Shown piece by piece: positions 25,725-31,956 of a stretch of 64,000 bases of DNA (position 1 is its first letter; the number at the start of each line of letters is the position of its first letter). The notes beneath the pieces were generated by a model. It did no database searches and had not been told where the DNA came from. It was given only the letters and a program-made list of their open reading frames with translations. The position numbers and the translations under genes are program-made. This DNA comes from Ferruginibacter sp. (GTDB lineage: Bacteria; Bacteroidota; Bacteroidia; Chitinophagales; Chitinophagaceae), in contig JABFRP010000002.1 in the NCBI GenBank assembly GCA_013141115.1, positions 918,647 to 982,646 of the forward strand, written 5' to 3'.

Positions 25725-26834
25725 ATGAAAAAGGTATTATTAACAGCAACAGTTTGGGGTTTTACCACACTATGCTTTACAGCAACAGCGCAGGATGAAA
25801 AGCCTGAAGTAAAAGAAAGAAAGGAGCTAAAAGAAAAGAAAGAATTAAAGGAAAGAAAAGAAACCCAGGAAATTGTTATCCGCAAAAAAGGTGATAAAGA
25901 CACCAAAATAACCGTGGAAATAAAGGGTGATAAAGTAACCATTAATGGCAAGCCCATCAGTGAGTTTAAAGATGGTGATATTACCATTAATAAAAGAGAC
26001 ATTAAAATTTGGGATGGCGAACACAATTTTACTTTTGCCCCCAATGATATGGAAGTGTTTTTCAACGGTCCAATGAAAGGTAAATTTGCTACCGGCGCCA
26101 CCCGTGCCTTTTTGGGTGTAACCACCGGAGCCGAAAATGATGGTAATGAAGATAACAAACCAGCTGGTGCCACTATTACCAATGTAAGCAAAGGCAGTGC
26201 TGCAGAAAAAGCTGGTTTAAAAGAAGGTGATGTGATCACAAAAATTAATGATAAAAAAGTAGAAGATCCTGAATCTTTATCTGATGTAGTGGGTGATTTT
26301 AAACCCAAAGATGAGGTAACAGTGTACTATAAAAGAGAGGGTAAAGAGAAATCGACTAAAGCTGTTTTAGGCGAAACAAAGTCATCCGGTGCAATGGCCT
26401 ATTCATTTACCGGACCCGAAGGAAAAATGCGTTCCATTACAATACCCCGTACACCACGTATGCCTGCAATGCCCAATATGAACTGGAATAATGATGCTAT
26501 AAACGGCCTTGGCAACTTAGATGAAATGGAAGCTCTTGGCAATATATTTCCCCGCCAGCAAAAATTAGGTTTAAAAATTCAGGATACAGAAGAAGGCGAT
26601 GGTGTAAAGGTTTTAGATACTGATAAAGACTCGCCTGCCGAAAAGGCCGGACTTAAAAAAGATGATACCGTTATAGAAATTGGTGGCAAAAAAATTTCCA
26701 ATACCGATGATGCAAGAGAACAGTTGATGGAGAATGCAGAAAAATCAACCTACAACATCAAAGCCAAACGCAATGGCAGCGAAATGAGTTTTGATATTAA
26801 AATTCCTAAAAAATTAAAGACCGCTAACTTATAA
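25725..26834 (+). CDS. Secreted protein with two PDZ domains
   Basis: A 369-residue protein with a signal peptide (CFTATAQ, about residue 22), then a highly charged KE-rich stretch (about 25-60). PDZ domain 1 (about 125-220) has RAFLGVTT and GSAAEKAGLKEGDVITKINDKKV; PDZ domain 2 (about 285-365) has LGLKIQDTEEGDGV and SPAEKAGLKKDDTVIEIGGKK. No protease domain is present, unlike DegP/HtrA, so it is probably a periplasmic scaffold or chaperone-like binder. It is alone in its transcript. Confidence 0.85.
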   Translation: MKKVLLTATVWGFTTLCFTATAQDEKPEVKERKELKEKKELKERKETQEIVIRKKGDKDTKITVEIKGDKVTINGKPISEFKDGDITINKRDIKIWDGEHNFTFAPNDMEVFFNGPMKGKFATGATRAFLGVTTGAENDGNEDNKPAGATITNVSKGSAAEKAGLKEGDVITKINDKKVEDPESLSDVVGDFKPKDEVTVYYKREGKEKSTKAVLGETKSSGAMAYSFTGPEGKMRSITIPRTPRMPAMPNMNWNNDAINGLGNLDEMEALGNIFPRQQKLGLKIQDTEEGDGVKVLDTDKDSPAEKAGLKKDDTVIEIGGKKISNTDDAREQLMENAEKSTYNIKAKRNGSEMSFDIKIPKKLKTANL

Positions 26835-26900
26835 GCCATGTGCCAACTGCGGTAGCGGTTAACCATCCTGCCGGCAGTTAAGTAAACTTTTCTTATGTGT

Positions 26901-26937
26901 AATTAACCCTGTCAATTATTTATTGATGGGGTTAATT
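26901..26937 (+). terminator. Hairpin after the PDZ gene
   Basis: AATTAACCC and GGGGTTAATT arms with an inner TCAA/TTGA pairing enclose a short loop. The following T-run is weak, so termination is likely but not certain. Confidence 0.45.
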
Positions 26938-26996
26938 ATTTAAAACCATTAACAGCCTTAACAAGTGCCACGGAATGCTGTCTGCCTTCTTTACTT

Positions 26997-27004
26997 TACC
27001 TTTG
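26997..27004 (+). promoter_or_regulatory. TAnnTTTG -7 box directly upstream of gatB
   Basis: TACCTTTG, ending 4 bases before the gatB ATG, so the mRNA may be leaderless. Confidence 0.5.
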
Positions 27005-27008
27005 CCGC

Positions 27009-28454
27009 ATGAATGTTGCAGATAAATACGAAACCGTTATTGGCCTGGAAGTACATGCCCAGCTTTTAACAAAAAGTAAATTATTTTGTGGTGATAGTGC
27101 CGCTTTTGGTGGCGATCCCAATACTCATATCAGCCCGATAACATTAGCGCATCCCGGTACTTTACCCAAGATGAACCGTAAAGCTATTGAGTATGCTATT
27201 AAGCTGGGCCTTGCCTTACATTGCGATATTGAACAGCATAATTATTTTGCCCGTAAAAATTATTTTTATCCTGATCTGCCCAAAGGTTACCAGGTTAGCC
27301 AACACACCACACCTATTTGTAAAAGTGGTTATGTGCCCATTAAAACTACCGAAGGCGAAAGAAATATTTTACTCAATAGAATTCATATAGAAGAGGATGC
27401 CGGAAAAAGTTTGCATGATGTGGATGAAAATTATACTTCCATTGATTTAAACCGTGCTGGTGTTTGTTTGTTAGAAATTGTTAGCGAGCCTGATTTGCAC
27501 AGCAGCGATGAAGCTTTTGCCTACATCACCGAATTAAGAAAACTGGTACGCTGGTTAGAGATTTGTGATGGCAATATGGAAGAAGGCAGCATGCGTTGCG
27601 ATGCCAATATTTCCATCCGTTTAAAAGGCGAAACCAAATTAGGAACCAGGGTGGAAGTAAAAAACCTCAACAGTATCCGCAACGTAAAAAAAGCTATTGA
27701 CATTGAAGTGGCACGGCTTATTGAAATTACAGAAGCTGGCAATAAAATTACTCAGGAAACCAGGAGCTTTGATGCGGACAATAATATTACCTTTTCTTTA
27801 CGCACTAAGGAAGAGGCCGATGATTACCGCTATTTTCCCGAGCCCGACCTTACCCCGTTTTTTATTGCCGATGAATTTTTGCAACAAATAAAAGACGCCA
27901 TTCCTGCCCTGCCCGAAACATTAGAAAAAAAATACCAACAGGTTTTACATTTGCCTGCAAATGACACTGCCGTAATATGCAACGATAAGGATACTGTAAA
28001 TTATTTTGAAGCGATAATAAAAAATACATCTAATTATAAAGCGGCGGCCAACTGGCTGCTGGGGCCTGTTAAAAGTAACATTAATCACACTCAAACCGAA
28101 ATAAAGGACTTTACTTTACCTCCTGAAAAAATTGCAGTACTTATACAATTGGTTGATGAAGGAAAAATAAATTTCAGCAATGCATCAACAAAAATATTTA
28201 ACGAGTTGCTGCATAAGCCCGAAAGCGATCCTTTACAAATTGCCACGGCACTTAATCTTTTACAAGAAAGTAATAGCGGCTCTGTAGAAACCTGGGTAGA
28301 TGAGGCCATTGCAAAAATGCCTGACAAAGTAAAAGAATATAAAAGCGGTAAAAAGGGCTTGATCGGTTTGTTTGCAGGCGAAGTAAAAAAACTAAGCAAA
28401 GGAAAAGCTGATATGCAGATAGTAAATAAATTACTAAGCGAAAAGCTTGGATAA
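27009..28454 (+). CDS. gatB: Asp/Glu-tRNA amidotransferase subunit B
   Basis: A 481-residue protein of the GatCAB complex, which converts Glu-tRNA-Gln or Asp-tRNA-Asn to the amidated form. Landmarks are ETVIGLEVHAQL, HPGTLPKMN, HIEEDAGKSLHD, SEPDLHSSDEA, MRCDANISIR and EVKNLNS, and a YqeY-like C-terminal part (KIAVLIQLVDEGKINFSNASTKIF). gatA and gatC are not adjacent. The start at 27009 is required by homology, since VIGLEVH follows ten residues later. Confidence 0.96.
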   Translation: MNVADKYETVIGLEVHAQLLTKSKLFCGDSAAFGGDPNTHISPITLAHPGTLPKMNRKAIEYAIKLGLALHCDIEQHNYFARKNYFYPDLPKGYQVSQHTTPICKSGYVPIKTTEGERNILLNRIHIEEDAGKSLHDVDENYTSIDLNRAGVCLLEIVSEPDLHSSDEAFAYITELRKLVRWLEICDGNMEEGSMRCDANISIRLKGETKLGTRVEVKNLNSIRNVKKAIDIEVARLIEITEAGNKITQETRSFDADNNITFSLRTKEEADDYRYFPEPDLTPFFIADEFLQQIKDAIPALPETLEKKYQQVLHLPANDTAVICNDKDTVNYFEAIIKNTSNYKAAANWLLGPVKSNINHTQTEIKDFTLPPEKIAVLIQLVDEGKINFSNASTKIFNELLHKPESDPLQIATALNLLQESNSGSVETWVDEAIAKMPDKVKEYKSGKKGLIGLFAGEVKKLSKGKADMQIVNKLLSEKLG

Positions 28455-28489
28455 AACACAGACAGCAATTTAAACTTGAAAAAAATAAC

Positions 28490-29653
28490 ATGAAAAAAAT
28501 AGTATCACTTCTCTCCTTCTCTATTATTTTATTTTCCTGCAACAATGCTAATGAAAAGGGAAAGTTTACCGTAAACGGTCAATTAAAAAATGCACCTGAT
28601 CAAAAAGCCTATTTAGAAGAATTATATTTTGGCCAAAAAGATCCGGAGGTTATTGACACTGCCGAAGTTAAAAACGGAAAATTTACATTAAACGGGCTTG
28701 CTGCCGAAGAAGGTATTTATCGAATCCGGCTAGAAAAAGCTACTAATGGTTTTCTTTTTATTAACGATAACAGTTCCATCAATTTTACTGCCGATCTTAA
28801 TGATATCAGTTTGGCCGGCCCTTCTTTTGCAACACCTGCTAACAACTCTCTAAAAAAATTCATGGGTATTAATGATAGTTTGGTTAAGCAGGTACAGGAA
28901 GCTGCTGCCACATTAACCCAATTAAGGCAAAGTGGCACAAAAGCAGATGACAGCCTTTTGGTTGCAACAGAAACCAATTTTAATAATGCCAAAGAAGCAA
29001 TGATAAAATTTTGCTTTCAATATGCCGATACCGTTAAAAGCCCGGCACTGGCTATTTTTACCACTACTGCTGCGCCTGTAGATATTGAAAAATTTCAATT
29101 GCCTTTGCAAAAGTTATCTCAGCGTTTTGCTAATCACAGTGGTGTAATATCAGTTACTAATTTTGCCAAACAAAAACTTGTAGAAAAACAACAACAGCAA
29201 TTACAGCAGCAGCAACCACAGCAGCAAGGTAAAATTGAAGTAGGAAGTATGGCTCCGGATATTACTATGAACGATATTAATGACAAACCTTTTTCGTTAA
29301 GTCAATTAAAGGGTAAGTATGTACTAGTTGATTTTTGGGCCAGCTGGTGTGGTCCTTGCCGTGGCGAAAATCCCAATGTAGTGGCAGCTTACAACCAGTT
29401 TAAAAATAAAAACTTTATGGTACTGGGTGTATCACTTGATAAAGACAAAGCATCCTGGTTAAAAGCCATTGGCGAAGATGGTTTAACCTGGCCACATATC
29501 AGCGATTTAAAATATTGGAACAGCGCAGCAGTTGGCCTGTACGGCTTTAATGGAATTCCTTACAATGTACTGGTAGATCCTCAGGGCAAAATTATTGCCA
29601 CAGAATTACGAGGAGAAGGATTGGTGAATAAGCTTAATGAAATAATAAAATGA
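28490..29653 (+). CDS. TlpA-like thiol-disulfide lipoprotein with DUF4369-type N-terminus
   Basis: A 387-residue lipoprotein (lipobox LFSC, Cys17). The N-terminal part (about 25-120) resembles the DUF4369 module (FTVNGQLKNAPDQKAYLEE), followed by helices and a glutamine-rich linker (about 225-245). The C-terminal thioredoxin domain has WASWCGPCRGE with Cys287/Cys290 and the cis-proline region NGIPYNVLVDPQG. These proteins reduce or exchange disulfides in the periplasm. The gene starts 35 bases after gatB and ends at a strong terminator. Confidence 0.88.
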   Translation: MKKIVSLLSFSIILFSCNNANEKGKFTVNGQLKNAPDQKAYLEELYFGQKDPEVIDTAEVKNGKFTLNGLAAEEGIYRIRLEKATNGFLFINDNSSINFTADLNDISLAGPSFATPANNSLKKFMGINDSLVKQVQEAAATLTQLRQSGTKADDSLLVATETNFNNAKEAMIKFCFQYADTVKSPALAIFTTTAAPVDIEKFQLPLQKLSQRFANHSGVISVTNFAKQKLVEKQQQQLQQQQPQQQGKIEVGSMAPDITMNDINDKPFSLSQLKGKYVLVDFWASWCGPCRGENPNVVAAYNQFKNKNFMVLGVSLDKDKASWLKAIGEDGLTWPHISDLKYWNSAAVGLYGFNGIPYNVLVDPQGKIIATELRGEGLVNKLNEIIK

Positions 29654-29670
29654 TGGTGGATTGAATTGAA

Positions 29671-29707
29671 ACAAATAAGGCCCCGAGATTTCGGGGCCTT
29701 ATTTGTT
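29671..29707 (+). terminator. Strong intrinsic terminator (also reads on the minus strand)
   Basis: A near-perfect hairpin with arms ACAAATAAGGCCCCGA and its complement, followed by T-rich sequence. The A-run and T-run arms make it bidirectional. It separates the lipoprotein gene from the insertion sequence. Confidence 0.85.
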
Positions 29708-29714
29708 TAGGTAA

Positions 29715-29722
29715 ATAATTTA
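29715..29722. repeat. Target-site duplication, left copy (ATAATTTA)
   Basis: Eight bases directly outside the left inverted repeat, identical to 31949-31956. Confidence 0.9.
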
Positions 29723-29746
29723 GGTAATGATATACAAAGTTAACCC
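29723..29746. repeat. Left terminal inverted repeat of the IS
   Basis: Starts GGTAATGATATACAAAGTT and ends in AACCC. Compared with the right end it differs at four of 24 positions. Confidence 0.9.
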
Positions 29747-29772
29747 AACCTGTTTATGGTTGGGTTTTTTGT
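29741..29772 (+). terminator. Inward-facing terminator at the left IS end
   Basis: Hairpin AACCCAACC-TGTTTA-TGGTTGGGTT followed by TTTT. It overlaps the inner end of the inverted repeat and would stop transcripts entering the element from the left. Confidence 0.75.
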
Positions 29773-29778
29773 TTTGTG

Positions 29779-29786
29779 TAAATTTG
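29779..29786 (+). promoter_or_regulatory. TAnnTTTG -7 box inside the IS, left part
   Basis: TAAATTTG. Downstream lies the branched hairpin at 29813-29866. Confidence 0.35.
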
Positions 29787-29812
29787 TAATGTAAGGTAAA
29801 CTAATTAAAGAA

Positions 29813-29866
29813 ACTGCTTTGCACCCCTGCAATAGCGCAGGGGCTTAAAACAAGGCAGTGTTTTTT
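29813..29866 (+). ncRNA. Candidate short structured RNA ending in a terminator
   Basis: An outer stem (29813-29820 with 29852-29859, one G-T pair) encloses a 7-bp GC-rich hairpin (CCCCTGC with GCAGGGG), and TTTTTT follows at 29861-29866. With the -7 box at 29779-29786 this would give an RNA of about 70-75 bases. It could equally be just a terminator. Confidence 0.35.
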
Positions 29867-29869
29867 GAT

Positions 29870-30022
29870 ATGAATAGTTTTTTACTGAACGGTCAATGTT
29901 ACCGTTGGATTTTCAAGAAGTGTGTCTTTCAACCAAGCAGGAATCTAACGATTTGTGCAAAATTTGTAAAGTTCCTACGCTTCAAGATTAGAGTTTCAAA
30001 GACTGAATGTGGATGTAAATAG
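29870..30022 (+). CDS. Possible 50-residue cysteine-rich peptide in the IS
   Basis: An ATG-started frame of 50 codons with six cysteines (for example GQCYRWIFKKC and the end TECGCK). No family is recognised. It follows directly on the T-run of the structured element and is followed by a terminator-like hairpin at 30064-30092. It may be a chance frame. Confidence 0.22.
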   Translation: MNSFLLNGQCYRWIFKKCVFQPSRNLTICAKFVKFLRFKIRVSKTECGCK

Positions 30023-30063
30023 CCACAGGTAAGAAAAAACCAAAATCAAAAAACCAAATAGTA

Positions 30064-30092
30064 AAGCAATCCTATTTCCACATAGGATGCTT
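30064..30092 (+). terminator. Hairpin inside the IS
   Basis: AAGCA/TGCTT and TCCTAT/ATAGGA arms around TTCCAC with one bulge, then TTTATT. A possible terminator before the passenger promoter. Confidence 0.4.
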
Positions 30093-30106
30093 TATTACAA
30101 GTATTG

Positions 30107-30114
30107 TATATTTG
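30107..30114 (+). promoter_or_regulatory. TAnnTTTG -7 box for the IS passenger gene
   Basis: TATATTTG. Transcription from here would give a leader of about 200 bases before the start codon at 30320. Confidence 0.45.
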
Positions 30115-30115
30115 C

Positions 30116-30319
30116 TTTAGGTGAAGGACACCTAAACTAATTAAACTTTGTTTTATTTTCTGTAGCTGAAAAGTCGAAATTTTAAGAGAACAGGAAAGTA
30201 TAACGCAAGTACACGTAAAAAGCGTGGGCTTTGCTATACTTTGTTCTCAGGGCTTCGACTCCCACAGTTACAAGTTGGCAAATGCTCCACGCTTAATTAT
30301 TTAACTAAATACGTGTATT
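30116..30319 (+). promoter_or_regulatory. Highly structured leader of the passenger gene
   Basis: Several pairings are visible: a small hairpin TTTAGGTG/CACCTAAA at 30116-30136; a long stem between 30186-30208 (GAGAACA...GTATA...GCAA) and 30229-30248; and pairing of TACACGTA...AAGCGTGGG (30210-30228) with CTCCACGCTT...TACGTGTA (30285-30317). The second and third are interleaved, so they form either a pseudoknot or alternative folds. The last arm ends just before the ATG. Function unknown. Confidence 0.5.
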
Positions 30320-30736
30320 ATGAAGAAGTTAATTGTTATGTTTTTCTTGGTCTTTATTACTAAAATAGGATTTGCACAATGCAATATCTTTTATACAACA
30401 AAGACATTTACTAAAGTAGGTTACTATAGGGCAATTAATGGTAAACTTGAATTAATTCGCCAAACCAATTCAAATAATACCTTTGAATTGCTCCAAAACA
30501 CATCAAGCCAAAATGGAGATATGTTTGCCTTTACTGGTAATCTAATGGAAAAATATGTACAATTTATAAAGGAATGGAGCTGTGATACAAAAAGTACTAA
30601 GTTTACTATTTATAAATTTCACACCAGTGATGGTCATTCAAAAGATACATGGTGCGTTACAGTTCTTAAAGATGGAACAATTTATAAAGTTTCAAATATT
30701 AGAGTAAGTGATAATTTAGTAATAGAATTTTATTAA
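30320..30736 (+). CDS. Secreted passenger protein of the insertion sequence
   Basis: A 138-residue protein with a signal peptide (FLVFITKIGFAQC, cleavage near residue 19). The mature part is beta-rich and has no motif that I recognise; it includes two cysteines near the N-terminus and in WSCDTKS. It lies inside the IS between the structured leader and the 41-codon gene, overlapping the latter by 4 bases tail to tail. Cargo with no evident transposition role is the simplest reading. Confidence 0.65.
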   Translation: MKKLIVMFFLVFITKIGFAQCNIFYTTKTFTKVGYYRAINGKLELIRQTNSNNTFELLQNTSSQNGDMFAFTGNLMEKYVQFIKEWSCDTKSTKFTIYKFHTSDGHSKDTWCVTVLKDGTIYKVSNIRVSDNLVIEFY

Positions 30737-30858
30737 CTCTTTTTACCTTTAGCTATTGCCCTTATAGCTTCTCCAAATGAAATGTTAGGCAAATCATCTG
30801 TTTTTATTATTTTCTTAGCAGCTTTTTTGGCTGCTTTTTTAGCTTTCCTTTTTGACAT
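30733..30858 (-). CDS. Small lysine-rich protein overlapping the transposase end
   Basis: A 41-residue frame starting at 30858, inside the last 20 bases of the transposase gene in another frame. It begins SKRKAKKAAKKAAKKIIK, a strongly basic stretch, and continues DDLPNISFGEAIRAIAKGKK. The overlap suggests translational coupling to the transposase. From memory, similar small downstream frames with a SF.E....... KG pattern accompany related transposases in this phylum. Role unknown; nucleic-acid binding is likely from composition. Confidence 0.6.
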   Translation of the reverse strand: MSKRKAKKAAKKAAKKIIKTDDLPNISFGEAIRAIAKGKKS

Positions 30859-31783
30859 AAACCAGTGCTTTATACTTTAAACTACCTGTTGATTTTTGTA
30901 ACAAATTTAAGGCTTTATGTCCATCGGTTAGAGCCTTGTTGTTATACCTGTAAACAGCTTCATCTACATAACGCTGTAAATGCTTTGGACTAACTTGATG
31001 GTAAATACCTATAATACTACGTTTAAATTGACCCCAAAAGCCTTCTATTGTATTAGTATGTATTTCGCCATCTACATATTGGCGGGCAGCATGGTTAACA
31101 ATTGCGTGGTCGTAATATCGGTTTAAGCCTCTGTAAGCGTGCCATTCATCTGAATAAATAGTGGAGCCATATTCAACTTGATCTTGTACTATGGGTTGAA
31201 TGCTTTCAGCTTTTGTGTCTGGTATAACAAAGGCTCTTAATTCACCTTGCCGTTGTACCATACCAAATACAGGCGTTTTATCTTTAAAACTGCGTCCTTG
31301 GCATTGCTTTACCTTTTTATCTGCATGACGATTTTTGTTTTTGCCACCAACAAAGGTTTCGTCCATTTCAACTATACCATCAAGTGCTTTGTCAAAAGTT
31401 CCTTGTTTAATAGCATACCTTATTCTATGCCCCATAAACCATGCGGTCTTTTGTGTTAGTTTAAGGTCTCTGGCTAATTGATAGCTACTTATACCTTTAC
31501 GATGGCTAAGTATTAAGTAGATGGCTGCATACCATTTGCGCAGGGGTATTTTACTGTCTTCAAATATGGTTCCTGCTTTGGCATTAAATTGCTGCCTGCA
31601 AGCTGCACATTTATAGCGTTTAGTTTTGCCTTTTAATTCATAAACATTGGTATGCTTACAAAAATGACATTCAACTTCACCCTGCCAGCGTTGCTCGGCT
31701 AAATAGGCAAGGCAAATTTGTTCATTATTAAAGTACTCCAGTAGTTCAAATAAACTGCTAAACTGGTCTGGTGATTTGTACAT
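30839..31783 (-). CDS. IS1595-family (ISXO2-like) DDE transposase
   Basis: A 314-residue transposase. The N-terminal zinc ribbon has CHFCKHTNVYELKGKTKRYKCAAC with two CxxC pairs, followed by a helix-turn-helix-like segment (GISSYQLARDLKLTQKTAWFMGHRIR). The ISXO2-type catalytic domain has VEMDETFVGGK, YSDEWHAYRGL and the distal HTNTIEGFWGQFKRSI. Nothing is truncated, so the enzyme may be active. It catalyses movement of the 2.2-kb element that surrounds it. Confidence 0.95.
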   Translation of the reverse strand: MYKSPDQFSSLFELLEYFNNEQICLAYLAEQRWQGEVECHFCKHTNVYELKGKTKRYKCAACRQQFNAKAGTIFEDSKIPLRKWYAAIYLILSHRKGISSYQLARDLKLTQKTAWFMGHRIRYAIKQGTFDKALDGIVEMDETFVGGKNKNRHADKKVKQCQGRSFKDKTPVFGMVQRQGELRAFVIPDTKAESIQPIVQDQVEYGSTIYSDEWHAYRGLNRYYDHAIVNHAARQYVDGEIHTNTIEGFWGQFKRSIIGIYHQVSPKHLQRYVDEAVYRYNNKALTDGHKALNLLQKSTGSLKYKALVYVKKES

Positions 31784-31876
31784 AAATACTTTGCTTTTTT
31801 ACCAAAGTATTACTGCAAAGCAGGGTAAACCAAATTTATTTTACAGCTTATTTTAAGGCGTTTTAAGGGCAAAAAT

Positions 31877-31904
31877 AAAACCACGTACTATGATACGTGG
31901 CTAA
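31877..31904 (-). terminator. Inward-facing terminator at the right IS end
   Basis: On the minus strand the hairpin CCACGTA-TCATAG-TACGTGG is followed by TTTTATTTTT. It would stop transcripts running out of susD before they reach the transposase. Confidence 0.7.
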
Positions 31905-31924
31905 AATTGCTTTATTTTTGAAAT

Positions 31925-31948
31925 GGGTTAACTTTATATGTTAGTACC
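31925..31948. repeat. Right terminal inverted repeat of the IS
   Basis: Reads GGGTTAACTTTATATGTTAG and ends in TACC, complementary to the left end at 20 of 24 positions. Confidence 0.9.
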
Positions 31949-31956
31949 ATAATTTA
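31949..31956. repeat. Target-site duplication, right copy (ATAATTTA)
   Basis: Identical to 29715-29722. The susD stop codon begins at the very next base. Confidence 0.9.

Larger units (their letters stand above)
29723..31948 (-). mobile_element. Intact IS1595-family (ISXO2-like) insertion sequence with passenger genes
   Basis: The ends are 24-bp inverted repeats, 29723-29746 and 31925-31948, matching at 20 of 24 positions and starting with GG; the inner 11 bases AAAGTTAACCC are identical. Both flanks carry the same 8-bp ATAATTTA, the duplication length expected for this family. The 2226-bp element holds the transposase on the minus strand, a 41-codon gene overlapping its end, and about 1 kb of further sequence with a secreted passenger protein and structured non-coding parts. 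It lies in a very small gap between two convergent genes, directly after the susD stop codon. Typical ISXO2-like elements are from memory nearer 1 kb. Confidence 0.92.

Noticed and set aside
25667..26308. A 213-codon open frame antisense to the PDZ gene
   Set aside because: It is low in sequence complexity (Ser/Leu/Phe-rich) and explained by the KE-rich coding strand on the other side.
30248..30270. GGGCTTCGACTCCC, resembling a tRNA or tmRNA T-arm
   Set aside because: The 5' side of the stem does not pair over five bases, there is no acceptor stem, anticodon arm or CCA end in range, and it lies in the structured IS leader.
30210..30317. Possible integron attC site
   Set aside because: The consensus RYYYAAC and GTTRRRY cores are not both present, and there is no integrase nearby.
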